A DNA stretch of 46,963 nt from JBMZCV01 sp049613665 (GTDB taxonomy: Bacteria; Bacteroidota; Bacteroidia; Chitinophagales; UBA2359): NCBI GenBank assembly GCA_049613665.1, contig JBMZCV010000015.1, forward strand, positions 1 through 46,963, read 5' to 3'. A model generated the notes under the pieces. It was not told where the DNA came from. It searched no databases and saw only the letters and a program-made list of their open reading frames with translations. Positions 15,479 to 23,863 of the stretch are shown in pieces. The position numbers and the translations under genes were made by a program. How positions within the stretch are numbered: the first letter of the stretch is position 1; each line of letters opens with the position of its first letter.

Positions 15479-16819
15479 TTAAACACTTGCTCCAATAGCA
15501 TTTCTGCCCTTTATTCTTGAGCTACCTTTCATTAATCCATCATAATGACGCATCAATAAATGGCTCTCAATTTGCTGTAAAGTATCTAACATTACAGCCA
15601 CCAATATAAGCAAAGAAGTTCCTCCAAAGAAGTCTGCAAACTGCTGATTTACTCCACCTAAAATTGCAAAGGCTGGCATAATTGCAACTAAACCTAAGAA
15701 AAGTGAGCCTGGCAATGTAATTTTCGATAATACTCCATCAATAAATTCGGCTGTTTTTCGTCCTGGTTTTACTCCAGGAATAAATCCATTATTGCGTTTC
15801 ATATCATCCGCTATTTGTGTAGGATTGATGATAAGTGCTGTATAGAAATAAGTAAAAATAACAACCATCAAAAAGAAAAAGAAATTATACCAAAAAGATG
15901 TGTATAAGTTTCCTGATTGAATATTTTGCATAAACGCAGAATCAGGGAAGTATGCTGCTACAAAAGAAGGAATAAACATCAAAGCTTGTGCAAAGATGAT
16001 TGGCATTACTCCAGAAGCATTTACTTTCAAAGGAATGTACTGTCTTACACCGCCATATTGTCGGTTTCCGACAATTCTTTTAGCATATTGAACAGGAATT
16101 CTTCTAGTACCTTGAACCAACAAAATTGTAACTAAAATAATCGCTACCCATAAAGCAATTTCGATAAGGAAAAATACAGGGCCACCACTAGAACCTGCTA
16201 AAGCAGAGCTAAATTCGGCTACTAATGCGAAAGGTAAACGTGCAATAATTCCTACTGTAATCAATAAAGAAATACCATTACCGATGCCTTTATCTGTAAT
16301 TTTTTCTCCCAGCCACATACAAAATACAGTTCCTCCTGTCAGTACAACAACTGTTGAGATAGTAAATAGGAATGAACCAATGATAATAGCAGGGCCTGCA
16401 ATAGATTGTAAGAAAGTGACATAGCCCAAAGCTTGTACTGCCGTAACAGCAATCGTTAAATAACGTGTTATTTGTGTAATTTTTCGCCTACCACTTTCGC
16501 CTTCTTTCTGCATTTTTTGGAAATAGGGTACTGCCAGCGTTAAGAGTTGCATAGCAATAGATGCAGATATATAGGGCATGATACCCAAAGCAAATATTGA
16601 TGCTCTTGTAAAAGAGCCTCCAACAAACATATTTAACAACCCAAGGAAGCCCGTTTGTCCAGAAGCTGCTAAACTTTCCAAACCGCCAGGGTCCACACCG
16701 GGTAAGACTACAAAAGAGCCTATACGATATATAAGAAGCAATCCAAGAGTGAACGCAATCTTATTTCGTAAATCTTCTATTTTGTATATATTCTTTAAGG
16801 TTTCGATGAACTTTTTCAT
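15479..16819 (-). CDS. secY: Preprotein translocase subunit SecY
   Basis: SecY forms the protein-conducting channel of the Sec translocon in the inner membrane. The ATG at 16819 is preferred because it gives the normal start MKKFIETLKNIYKIEDLRNK; the longer frame would need a TTG at 16843. The resulting 446 residues contain ten hydrophobic segments. Family signatures include SFVVLPGVDP near TM1, GIGNGISLLI, and the cytosolic loop RNNGFIPGVKPGRKTAEFID. It follows rplO after 91 bp. Confidence 0.97.
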   Translation of the reverse strand: MKKFIETLKNIYKIEDLRNKIAFTLGLLLIYRIGSFVVLPGVDPGGLESLAASGQTGFLGLLNMFVGGSFTRASIFALGIMPYISASIAMQLLTLAVPYFQKMQKEGESGRRKITQITRYLTIAVTAVQALGYVTFLQSIAGPAIIIGSFLFTISTVVVLTGGTVFCMWLGEKITDKGIGNGISLLITVGIIARLPFALVAEFSSALAGSSGGPVFFLIEIALWVAIILVTILLVQGTRRIPVQYAKRIVGNRQYGGVRQYIPLKVNASGVMPIIFAQALMFIPSFVAAYFPDSAFMQNIQSGNLYTSFWYNFFFFLMVVIFTYFYTALIINPTQIADDMKRNNGFIPGVKPGRKTAEFIDGVLSKITLPGSLFLGLVAIMPAFAILGGVNQQFADFFGGTSLLILVAVMLDTLQQIESHLLMRHYDGLMKGSSRIKGRNAIGASV

Positions 16820-16910
16820 ACTTTCTTTAATATATTGATACAACTATCCTATAAATATAAGAAACTAACTAGACTAATATAGCATAGTTAGTTTATATAT
16901 AGGTAGTTTT

Positions 16911-17363
16911 TTAGCTAATAACAGTTGCCGAGCCGCCTAATTCTTCGATAGCAGCTTTGGCAGATGCACTAAATGCGTGCAAATTAACATTGATAGCCTG
17001 TGTTAGCACTCCATTGCCTAAGACTTTTACTTTATCGGTTTTTTGAACCAAACGCAAACGACGTAAAGCTTCAAAATCAATTGTAGTTAGGCTGTGCTTA
17101 TCAGCTATATGTTGTAAAGAGTTTAGGTTAAATGGAACATACTCTACACGGTTAATGTTTTTGAAACCACGTTTTGGTAAACGCATTTGTATAGGTGTTT
17201 GTCCACCCTCGAAATTTCTTTTTCGAGAATAACCTGATCTTGACTGTAAACCTTTGTGTCCTCTTGTTGAAGTTCCACCTCTTCCTGAACCTTGTCCACG
17301 TCCAATACGTTTTTTAGATTTTAAAGAGCCTGCCGCAGGTTTTAGATTGTGTAATTCACTCAT
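16911..17363 (-). CDS. rplO: 50S ribosomal protein uL15
   Basis: uL15 is a late-assembly protein of the large subunit. The 150 residues show the glycine-rich RNA-binding N-terminus (LKPAAGSLKSKKRIGRGQGS and GRGGTSTRGHKG) and the FEGGQTPIQMRLPKRGF signature. The start lies 3 bases after rpmD, so the genes are likely coupled. Nothing unusual is seen. Confidence 0.98.
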   Translation of the reverse strand: MSELHNLKPAAGSLKSKKRIGRGQGSGRGGTSTRGHKGLQSRSGYSRKRNFEGGQTPIQMRLPKRGFKNINRVEYVPFNLNSLQHIADKHSLTTIDFEALRRLRLVQKTDKVKVLGNGVLTQAINVNLHAFSASAKAAIEELGGSATVIS

Positions 17364-17366
17364 TTT

Positions 17367-17546
17367 TTATAAAAATTCTACTTTTACTAAATGCTTTACC
17401 TTATTAATCATACCCTGTATTTGAGGGGTTGCTTCGTGTTCCACAGTTTTATGCATTTTTTTTAGTCCTAATGCAAACATAGTGTTTTTTTGTCGCAAAG
17501 GCCTGTCAATGACGCTTTTAACTTGTGTAATTTTTACTCGTCCCAT
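17367..17546 (-). CDS. rpmD: 50S ribosomal protein uL30
   Basis: The ATG at 17546 gives a 59-residue protein beginning MGRVKITQVKSVIDRPLRQK, the normal uL30 length; a frame extending to 17576 would add ten unrelated residues. The motif TMFALGLKKMHKTV is typical. It lies between rpsE (72 bp) and rplO (3 bp) in standard spc order. Confidence 0.97.
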   Translation of the reverse strand: MGRVKITQVKSVIDRPLRQKNTMFALGLKKMHKTVEHEATPQIQGMINKVKHLVKVEFL

Positions 17547-17618
17547 TTTATATATATTTATGGGGCATAATGCCACTTGATAGATAAACTTAATAAATTT
17601 ATAATAATAGACTATTTT

Positions 17619-18131
17619 CTAGCCGTTAAACACTTTTTCTACCTTGATACCTCTAGTTCTTGCAATAGTTAAAGGGTCTCTCAATAGTTGTAAAGCATTG
17701 ATTGTTGCTTTTACTACATTGTGTTTGTTGGCAGAACCTAAAGATTTTGCAATTACATCAGTAACACCAGCACTCTCTAATACAGCACGCATTGCTCCTC
17801 CAGCGATTACACCAGTACCTTTTGCAGCAGGTCTGATAATTACTTTTGCAGCTCCATATTTACCATATTGTTCATGTGGGATAGAACCTTCATGCACAGG
17901 TACTTTAATGAGCGTTTTCATAGCATCATCACGGCCTTTATCAATAGACCCCGTTACCTCACGAGCTTTTCCTAAACCGTGACCAACAACGCCTTTGCCA
18001 TCACCTACTACTACAATAGAAGAGAAACTGAATGTGCGACCACCTTTAGTCACTTTAGCTACACGATTGATAGCTACTACTTTGTGTTTAAATTCTGAAT
18101 CTGTAGCTTTAACTTTTTTTCCGTTTGCCAT
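17619..18131 (-). CDS. rpsE: 30S ribosomal protein uS5
   Basis: uS5 lines the mRNA entry channel and influences decoding accuracy. The 170 residues contain the double-stranded-RNA-binding-like N-terminal domain (KHKVVAINRVAKVTKGGRTF) with FSSIVVVGDGKGVVGHGLGK, and the C-terminal domain with GTGVIAGGAMRAVLE and SLGSANKHNVVKAT. No substitution at accuracy-related positions stands out. Confidence 0.98.
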   Translation of the reverse strand: MANGKKVKATDSEFKHKVVAINRVAKVTKGGRTFSFSSIVVVGDGKGVVGHGLGKAREVTGSIDKGRDDAMKTLIKVPVHEGSIPHEQYGKYGAAKVIIRPAAKGTGVIAGGAMRAVLESAGVTDVIAKSLGSANKHNVVKATINALQLLRDPLTIARTRGIKVEKVFNG

Positions 18132-18145
18132 AAGATTTTTGTTTT

Positions 18146-18502
18146 TTAGAATTGAAGGCCACCTTCTCTTGCTCCGTCAGCTAAGGCTTTAACTCTTCCA
18201 TGATACAAATAGCCACTTCTATCAAATAAGACAGATGAAATATTAGCTGCTGCTGCACGCTCGGCAAGTTTTTTGCCTACTAAGGTAGCTTCTTCTTTTT
18301 TTGTTGTAGCTTGTTCTTTTAAATCTATTTCTCTCGACGAAACTGAAGCCAAAGTTGTGCCTGAAAGATCATCTATGATTTGAGCATAGATATATTTATT
18401 GCTTCTAAAAACAGAAAGACGTGGTCTCTCAGATGTTCCCGAAATTTTCTTGCGTATTTTATATCGTATTTTTCTGCGACGTAGCGCTTTACTAAATGCC
18501 AT
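18146..18502 (-). CDS. rplR: 50S ribosomal protein uL18
   Basis: uL18 binds 5S rRNA together with uL5 in the central protuberance. The 118-residue protein has the basic N-terminus (RRRKIRYKIRKKISGTSERP), the RLSVFRSNKYIYAQIIDD motif and the C-terminal FDRSGYLYHGRVKALADGAR signature. It precedes rpsE by 14 bases and follows rplF after an unusually long 135-bp AT-rich spacer with a hairpin. Confidence 0.98.
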   Translation of the reverse strand: MAFSKALRRRKIRYKIRKKISGTSERPRLSVFRSNKYIYAQIIDDLSGTTLASVSSREIDLKEQATTKKEEATLVGKKLAERAAAANISSVLFDRSGYLYHGRVKALADGAREGGLQF

Positions 18503-18565
18503 TGCTATTATATATTTATTATAGTTACATATTATTAGTAGTAAAATAGAAATATTTATTTGATA

Positions 18566-18591
18566 AATGTTTTAAATTTTATTAAAACATT
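18566..18591. other. AT-rich hairpin between rplF and rplR
   Basis: AATGTTTTAA (18566-18575) and TTAAAACATT (18582-18591) form a perfect 10-bp stem with a 6-nt loop. There is no GC core and no clear U tract, so this is probably not a terminator. Confidence 0.35.
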
Positions 18592-18637
18592 ATTTTTAAA
18601 AATAATTAACCATTTTATTTCTATCTCTCCACTAATA

Positions 18638-19192
18638 TTATTTACCTGCTGTTTTACCTGCTTTTCTTCTTAGCTCTTCGCCAACATACTTAATACCTTT
18701 TCCTTTGTATGGTTCAGGCTTACGATAAGCACGAATCTTTGCAGCAACTTGTCCAAGAAGTTGTTTATCTATGCTTGTAAGAGTAACAATAGGATTTTTA
18801 CCTTTAACGGTTTGGGTAGAAATTTTCACTTCTTGTGGCACATAAAAATAAATAGGATGCGAAAAACCGACAGAAAATTTTAATAATTGTCCTTGATTTT
18901 CGGCTCTAAAACCTACACCCACAAACTCTAACTGTTTTGTATAACCTTTTGAAACACCAATAACCATGTTATTGACAAGCGAACGGTACAAGCCATGTAG
19001 TGCTTTGTGTCGTTTTTGTTCAGTAGGTCTTTGAATTTTCAACACACCATTTTCTATGGTAACACCCATATCTGGGTCTATTTGTTGTGTTAGTTGGCCT
19101 TTTGGGCCTTTAACTGTTACAATGTTACTTGCATCTGTACTGATTTGAACACCACTTGGTATATCTATCGGTAATTTTCCTATTCGAGACAT
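18638..19192 (-). CDS. rplF: 50S ribosomal protein uL6
   Basis: uL6 lies near the sarcin-ricin loop and the factor-binding site. The 184 residues start MSRIGKLPIDIPSGVQI and contain two homologous halves. The C-terminal signature reads IRAYRKPEPYKGKGIKYVGE, followed by a basic tail. It is 22 bases after rpsH and 135 bases before rplR. Confidence 0.98.
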   Translation of the reverse strand: MSRIGKLPIDIPSGVQISTDASNIVTVKGPKGQLTQQIDPDMGVTIENGVLKIQRPTEQKRHKALHGLYRSLVNNMVIGVSKGYTKQLEFVGVGFRAENQGQLLKFSVGFSHPIYFYVPQEVKISTQTVKGKNPIVTLTSIDKQLLGQVAAKIRAYRKPEPYKGKGIKYVGEELRRKAGKTAGK

Positions 19193-19214
19193 TACTTGCT
19201 GCTTTATATATTTA

Positions 19215-19622
19215 TTAATTAACTAAACAGATAACCTCACCACCAACATTAAGTCGGCGAGCATCTTTGCCTATGATTACTCCTTTTGGAGTAGAAACAA
19301 TAGCAATGCCTAATCCATTTAGTACTCTTGGAATTTCGCCTGCTTTTGCATATTGGCGAAGTCCTGGTTTGCTATATCGAACCAACTTATTGATAGCTGG
19401 TTTTTTTGATACAGGGTCATATTTCAAAGCGATTTTAATAACGCCTTGTCCATTTGATGTTTCTTCAAATTTATATCTAAAGATATAACCTTGTTCGTAC
19501 AATATTTCTGTAATTCTCCGTTTGATATTAGAAGCGGGAATTTCGACTACTCTATGACCTGCCATGTTGGCATTTCTGATGCGTGTAAGATAGTCGCCTA
19601 TAGTATCTGTAATTGCTGACAT
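19215..19622 (-). CDS. rpsH: 30S ribosomal protein uS8
   Basis: uS8 is a central-domain 16S-binding protein and, in E. coli, the repressor of the spc operon. The 135 residues start with the usual DTIGDYLTRIRNANMAGH and end with the conserved STPKGVIIGKDARRLNVGGE and CLVN. A 309-bp spacer carrying a terminator-like hairpin separates it from rpsN. Confidence 0.98.
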   Translation of the reverse strand: MSAITDTIGDYLTRIRNANMAGHRVVEIPASNIKRRITEILYEQGYIFRYKFEETSNGQGVIKIALKYDPVSKKPAINKLVRYSKPGLRQYAKAGEIPRVLNGLGIAIVSTPKGVIIGKDARRLNVGGEVICLVN

Positions 19623-19931
19623 AATATGCCTTTCTTTAGATTGATTTCGAGAAGTTTATTATAAAATAGTCTTTTTGGAAGAGGTCTGGATTTCGAGGCA
19701 CAAAGTTAGCAATAAACTATGAGATAAAAAAGAGACGTAGCAATAAAACCACGTCTTTTTTACATTTTTAGTATATTTTAAAACTGCTAATGTTGCTAGA
19801 CCAAATTGATAAGCATTTTATTTTCAAAACAGCTAAATAACAAGTTAATTACTTAAAATATAAATTTTAAATTGTTTTTGTTATAAGAGCGTAATATATT
19901 GAGAAACAAATTGTTTATTCTTTGTATTGTT
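19623..19931. other. Long spacer between rpsN and rpsH
   Basis: This is a 309-bp AT-rich gap inside the spc part, with no ORF of interest. The only structure I recognise is the hairpin at 19726-19761. In most genomes rpsN and rpsH are almost contiguous. Confidence 0.55.
19726..19761. terminator. Terminator-like hairpin inside the spc operon
   Basis: AGACGT (19733-19738) pairs with ACGTCT (19751-19756). A-rich sequence lies on one side and T-rich on the other, on both strands, so the minus-strand transcript reads AAAAAAGACGT-loop-ACGTCT-CTTTTTTAT. It could reduce expression of the genes from rpsH onward. Confidence 0.5.
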
Positions 19932-20201
19932 TTACCAACTAGCTTTTCTGACACCAGGAATTTTACCTTCTGAGGCTAATTTTCGAAAAGCAACTCTCGA
20001 TATTCCAAAATGACGCATATAGCCTCGTGGTCGCCCTGTCAACATACAACGGTTTTTTAATCGAACAGGAGAAGCATTTTTAGGTAACTTATCCAATTCT
20101 TCATATCTTCCTTCTGCTTTTAGCTGCTCTCTTTTGGCAGCATATTTAGCAACTATTCTTTTGCGTTTGGCTTGACGAGCAATAATTGACTTCTTTGACA
20201 T
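19932..20201 (-). CDS. rpsN: 30S ribosomal protein uS14, zinc-free form
   Basis: uS14 is a late-assembly protein of the small-subunit head. The 89-residue long form has only one cysteine (NRCMLTGRPRGYMRHFG), so the CxxC-CxxC zinc site of the short form is absent. The C-terminus RKLASEGKIPGVRKASW is canonical. It follows rplE by 12 bases. Together with the Cys-poor bL36 and uS4, the zinc-independent forms dominate in this operon. Confidence 0.98.
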   Translation of the reverse strand: MSKKSIIARQAKRKRIVAKYAAKREQLKAEGRYEELDKLPKNASPVRLKNRCMLTGRPRGYMRHFGISRVAFRKLASEGKIPGVRKASW

Positions 20202-20213
20202 TATCTTAGAGTT

Positions 20214-20771
20214 TTACTTTTTATTATTTTTAAATGGCATTCCTAATTCTTTCAATAAAGCATAAGCTTCTTTATCCGTTGGAGCAGTTGTGACAAATGT
20301 AATATCAAATCCACAAACACGAGGCACTTTATCTAATTCCATTTCTGGAAAAATAATTTGCTCTGTAATACCCATAGAATAATTGCCACGGCCATCAAAG
20401 CTTTTATCATTAATGCCTCTAAAGTCACGCACACGAGGTAATGCAACAGATACCAAACGGTCTAAAAATTCCCACATTCTATCGCCACGCAAGGTTACTC
20501 TTGCTCCAATAGCCATTTCTTCTCTCAATTTAAAATTAGAGATAGACGTTTTAGCTTTTGTTGCAACTGCCTTTTGGCCAGCAATAAGTGTCAATTCTTT
20601 TACGGCTACATCAACAGCTTTTTTATCAGCAGTTGCTACACCTACACCTTGATTAAGGCATATTTTTTGTAAACGAGGTACTTGCATAGCAGAAGAATAG
20701 TTGAACTGTTCTTTCAATTTAGTAGCAATCTCTTCGTTATATTTTGTTCTAAGTCTTGGAATGTATTTCAT
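20214..20771 (-). CDS. rplE: 50S ribosomal protein uL5
   Basis: uL5 binds 5S rRNA and forms bridge B1 with uS13. The 185 residues include YNEEIATKLKEQFNYSSAMQ, the PRLQKICLNQGVG motif, LRGDRMWEFLDRLVSVALPR and the C-terminal GFDITFVTTAPTDKEAYALL. The start overlaps the rplX stop by one base (TAATG), indicating coupled translation. Confidence 0.98.
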   Translation of the reverse strand: MKYIPRLRTKYNEEIATKLKEQFNYSSAMQVPRLQKICLNQGVGVATADKKAVDVAVKELTLIAGQKAVATKAKTSISNFKLREEMAIGARVTLRGDRMWEFLDRLVSVALPRVRDFRGINDKSFDGRGNYSMGITEQIIFPEMELDKVPRVCGFDITFVTTAPTDKEAYALLKELGMPFKNNKK

Positions 20772-21118
20772 TACTTAATTACCTCCCCTGTTTTTTTAGA
20801 ATACCGAACTAACTTTCCATCTTCACGACGACGACCTATACGAGTAGGTTCGCCCGTTTTTGGATCAATAAGCATCAAATTAGACATATGTATTGGTGCT
20901 TCTTTTTTGATAATACCTCCTTGAGGATGCTCTGTATTAGGTTTTGTATGACGGTGAATAATGTTCACCCCTTCTACAATAGCTCTTCCTTTTGCTGTAT
21001 CTATTCTTAATACACGGCCTTCTGCCCCTTTGTCTTCTCCAGACAATATCTTCACTACATCACCTTTTATGATGTGATATTTAGGACGAAAACGTGTTTG
21101 TTGTTGTTTCTTACTCAT
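20771..21118 (-). CDS. rplX: 50S ribosomal protein uL24
   Basis: uL24 is an assembly initiator at the exit-tunnel side of the large subunit. The 115-residue protein contains the KOW motif (HIIKGDVVKILSGEDKGAEG) and the VEGVNIIHRHTKPNTEHPQG segment. It is separated from rplN by a 419-bp spacer, the longest in the superoperon, and overlaps rplE by one base. Confidence 0.97.
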   Translation of the reverse strand: MSKKQQQTRFRPKYHIIKGDVVKILSGEDKGAEGRVLRIDTAKGRAIVEGVNIIHRHTKPNTEHPQGGIIKKEAPIHMSNLMLIDPKTGEPTRIGRRREDGKLVRYSKKTGEVIK

Positions 21119-21201
21119 GATAAAACTTTCTACAGATATAATAAAGAAAGTGAGAAATTTTAAAACTTTTTATTAGTGTTAAACACTAAATGAATATAGC
21201 C

Positions 21202-21309
21202 TAAGTGCCAAGCAAGCACTTTGTAAATAATGCAACAATTTATGCTAACACTCTTAAAATTAGTGTATTAGCTTCTACGATTTGTAGAATAAATTTATTC
21301 AATTACTTA
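21202..21309. repeat. Dispersed intergenic repeat, copy C (full length)
   Basis: This 108-bp copy lies between rplN and rplX. The left end is TAAGTGCCAAGCAAGCACTT and the hairpin is GCTAACACT (21244-21252) with AGTGTATTAGC (21262-21272). The right arm GATTTGTAGAATAAATTT matches copies A, D and K, and the end is AATTACTTA. Confidence 0.75.
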
Positions 21310-21383
21310 TTTATACACTAAACTTATTAGAAAGTTAGTGTGTTTTTTTTAGTTAGGCAATTTATTATTGTTTCACTAAGTAT

Positions 21384-21426
21384 AAAAAGCCTTAAATATA
21401 GCATCAGGCTAATGAAGATGCTTTTT
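21384..21426. terminator. Terminator-like hairpin in the rplN-rplX spacer
   Basis: AAAAAGC (21384-21390) and GCTTTTT (21420-21426) flank an inner stem AGCATC (21400-21405) with GATGCT (21417-21422). The inner hairpin is followed by a T tract on the plus strand. On the minus strand, the direction of the operon, the outer pair still gives an A-stem-T arrangement. Confidence 0.4.
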
Positions 21427-21537
21427 TATTTAAAATCGAATTGATTTTGCAGTTTTGACACAAAAAACATTAAGTTTGACATGTCGTTTTTTATTATAAG
21501 GCTGCTTGTTACCTTGTTATAGAAATAGCTATATTTT

Positions 21538-21906
21538 TTATAGTACTTCTGGAGCTAAAGAGATAATACGGGTATAACCTTTGTCTCTTAGTTCTCGGGC
21601 AACAGGGCCAAAAATACGAGTACCTCTAGGGTCTCCTCCTGCATTTAGGAGTACAACTGCATTATCGTCAAAAGCGATATAAGTGCCATCTTTTCTTCGC
21701 AATTGCTTGCGAGTACGCACGACAACTGCTTTTGATACTGTACCCTTTTTAACATTGCCTGATGGTAAGGCATCTTTTACGGTGACAACAACAATGTCAC
21801 CAACACCTGCATAGCGTCTTTTTGTGCCACCAAGAACCCTTATACATAAAGCTTCTTTTGCACCGCTATTATCAGCTACTCTAACTCTGCTTTCTTGCTG
21901 TATCAT
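21538..21906 (-). CDS. rplN: 50S ribosomal protein uL14
   Basis: uL14 lies at the subunit interface (bridges B5/B8). The 122 residues start MIQQESRVRVADNSGAKEAL and contain the KKGTVSKAVVVRTRK and GTRIFGPVARELRDKGYTRI signatures. It follows rpsQ by 9 bases. Downstream lies the 419-bp spacer to rplX. Confidence 0.98.
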   Translation of the reverse strand: MIQQESRVRVADNSGAKEALCIRVLGGTKRRYAGVGDIVVVTVKDALPSGNVKKGTVSKAVVVRTRKQLRRKDGTYIAFDDNAVVLLNAGGDPRGTRIFGPVARELRDKGYTRIISLAPEVL

Positions 21907-21915
21907 TGTGTTATA

Positions 21916-22182
21916 CTATTTTGCTTTTTCGATAATTTCTATCAAACGCCAGCGTTTGCGTTTGCTAAGAGGTCGTGTTTCCATGATGGTTACAGTATCT
22001 CCGATGCCACATTTGTTTTCTTCGTCATGTGCAGCATACTTTTTGGTTTTTTTGAGGAATTTTCCATATAATGGATGTCTCACTTTTCTCAAAACCGATA
22101 CAGTAATGGTTTTATCCATTTTGTCACTCGTAACAATACCCGTTTTTTGTTTTCTTAAATTTCTTTGTACTTCTTGCGACAT
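21916..22182 (-). CDS. rpsQ: 30S ribosomal protein uS17
   Basis: uS17 is a primary 16S-binding OB-fold protein. The 88-residue protein shows LRKQKTGIVTSDKMDKTITV at the start and TVTIMETRPLSKRKRWRL near the end. It is 146 bases downstream of rpmC, with a repeat copy filling the spacer, and 9 bases before rplN. Confidence 0.98.
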   Translation of the reverse strand: MSQEVQRNLRKQKTGIVTSDKMDKTITVSVLRKVRHPLYGKFLKKTKKYAAHDEENKCGIGDTVTIMETRPLSKRKRWRLIEIIEKAK

Positions 22183-22226
22183 TTTTATTTTAAATTTGAA
22201 AGTTACGAAAACTTTGATTTAACGAT

Positions 22227-22331
22227 TAAGTGCCAAGCACTATTTATTATACATTTTACGTTTGTACTACTACCTTTGAAATCAGTATATTAGCTTCCGC
22301 AATTCGTAGAATAAATCTGTCTGGGTACTTA
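22227..22331. repeat. Dispersed intergenic repeat, copy D (full length)
   Basis: This 105-bp copy fills the rpmC-rpsQ spacer. The ends TAAGTGCCAAG and CTGGGTACTTA are imperfect inverted repeats (9 of 11). Its right end supplies the rpmC stop codon: the TAA is the reverse complement of the terminal TTA at 22329-22331. Confidence 0.8.
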
Positions 22332-22535
22332 TGCACCTTGTAATTCTCTAGCACGAAGTTCTGTTTTCATACGAGCGATATCTCTGCGTATAAACTTCAA
22401 CTCATTAGAATTTACTAGCGGCGTTATCGATTGGTTCAGTTTAAGTTTTTGTAAACGTCTTGTTTCGTCTTCTAATTTTTCGATTAGTTCTTCTTGTCCT
22501 AACTCTCGAAAACTTACTTTTTTCTTCTTTGCCAT
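22329..22535 (-). CDS. rpmC: 50S ribosomal protein uL29
   Basis: uL29 sits at the exit tunnel near the docking site for targeting factors. The 68 residues form the usual two-helix hairpin (ELGQEELIEKLEDETRRLQK then LKFIRRDIARMKTELRARE). The last codons and stop coincide with the end of a dispersed repeat, so the insertion may have set the C-terminus. It follows rplP after 98 bp. Confidence 0.97.
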   Translation of the reverse strand: MAKKKKVSFRELGQEELIEKLEDETRRLQKLKLNQSITPLVNSNELKFIRRDIARMKTELRARELQGA

Positions 22536-22633
22536 AAGACTTAGCCTCTTTTATGCTATAAAGGGTGATTTTGTAAGGCTATATTAGCACAATACAAAAA
22601 TATCTTTTATATGAATTGATAAACAATACTTAA

Positions 22634-23053
22634 TTATTCTTGATAATCTCTTCTGACTACCATTTTGGTTTTAATAGGTAATTTTTGAGCTGCCAAACGC
22701 AAAGCTTCTTGAGCAACCGCTTGCGGTACTCCGTCTAACTCAAACATGATTCGGCCAGGCTTCACAACAGCAACCCAATGGTCGGGTGCTCCCTTACCTT
22801 TACCCATCCTTACTTCAAGGGGTTTCTTAGTAACAGGTTTGTCTGGAAAAATTCTAATCCAAACGTTACCTTCCCTTTTCATATATCTTGTTAAAGCAAT
22901 ACGAGCGGATTCTATTTGTCTATTAGTAATCCAATGTGCTTCGAGTGCTTTCAAACCAAAAGAGCCAAAAGATAAAGTGCTACCACGTTGAGCGACACCT
23001 TTCATTCTTCCCTTTTGTTGCTTTCTAAATTTTGTTCTTTTCGGCTGTAACAT
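22634..23053 (-). CDS. rplP: 50S ribosomal protein uL16
   Basis: uL16 is a late-assembly protein near the A site and peptidyl-transferase centre. The 139-residue protein starts MLQPKRTKFRKQQKGRMKG and carries WIRIFPDKPVTKKPLEVRMG, the segment next to the conserved MGKGKG loop. It follows rpsC by 88 bases and precedes rpmC by 98 bases. Confidence 0.98.
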   Translation of the reverse strand: MLQPKRTKFRKQQKGRMKGVAQRGSTLSFGSFGLKALEAHWITNRQIESARIALTRYMKREGNVWIRIFPDKPVTKKPLEVRMGKGKGAPDHWVAVVKPGRIMFELDGVPQAVAQEALRLAAQKLPIKTKMVVRRDYQE

Positions 23054-23141
23054 TTTTTGCTATTTATAAGGCACGAATAGATTTCGAGAGTTTAATAAAG
23101 TATTGTGCTAAAATTGAGAACTGTTAAGGAAACAAACAAGA

Positions 23142-23849
23142 CTATTTCTTTCTTCTATTTCTGCTTCCACTATTGCCACGGCGTTTTTTATCTTTAGGAA
23201 CGCTTGGAGATAAATCACGCTTGCCTAATACATCTCCTTTACAAATCCATACTTTTACGCCTATTTTGCCATAAACGGTTAGGGCTTCTTTTAGGGTATA
23301 ATCAATATCAGCACGGAAAGTATGCAAAGGTGTTCTACCTTCTTTGAACTCTTCTGAACGAGCCATTTCTGCTCCACCCAAACGGCCAGATACTCTTACC
23401 TTAATGCCTTCTGCACCTGCTCGCATAGTTGATGTAACAGCAGTTTTAACAGCTCGGCGATAATTCATTCTAGCTTCTAATTGCTTTGCAATAGTTTCTG
23501 CAACAATATGAGCGTCAAGTTCTGGACGACGTATTTCGACAATGTTAATTTGAACATTATTTTTAGTGAGTTTTTTCAATTCCTCTCTAATTCTATCCAC
23601 CTCTGACCCACCTTTACCGATAATAATTCCCGGACGGGAAGTGTTAATCGTTATGGTGATTCTTTTCAAAGTACGTTCAATGATAATGCGAGACATTCCA
23701 CCCTTATTGATACGGGCATTTAAATATTCTCGTATTTTTTCGTCTTCATACAATTTATTAGGAAAATCAGCAGCCGAAGCATACCAATTAGAGTCCCAAC
23801 CTCTGATGTAACCTAATCTATTAGCTATTGGATTAACTTTCTGTCCCAT
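23142..23849 (-). CDS. rpsC: 30S ribosomal protein uS3
   Basis: uS3 forms the mRNA entry pore and contributes to helicase activity there. The 235 residues include the type II KH domain (TINTSRPGIIIGKGGSEVDR) and the C-terminal domain VSGRLGGAEMARSEEFKEGR. A basic tail (KDKKRRGNSGSRNRRKK) closes the protein. It starts 14 bases after rplV. Confidence 0.98.
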   Translation of the reverse strand: MGQKVNPIANRLGYIRGWDSNWYASAADFPNKLYEDEKIREYLNARINKGGMSRIIIERTLKRITITINTSRPGIIIGKGGSEVDRIREELKKLTKNNVQINIVEIRRPELDAHIVAETIAKQLEARMNYRRAVKTAVTSTMRAGAEGIKVRVSGRLGGAEMARSEEFKEGRTPLHTFRADIDYTLKEALTVYGKIGVKVWICKGDVLGKRDLSPSVPKDKKRRGNSGSRNRRKK

Positions 23850-23863
23850 ATACCTTTCAGTTA

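Larger units (their letters stand above)
21119..21537. other. Longest internal spacer (rplN-rplX)
   Basis: The 419-bp gap contains a full-length dispersed repeat (21202-21309) and a terminator-like hairpin (21384-21426). I see no gene. In most genomes rplN and rplX are nearly contiguous. Confidence 0.6.
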
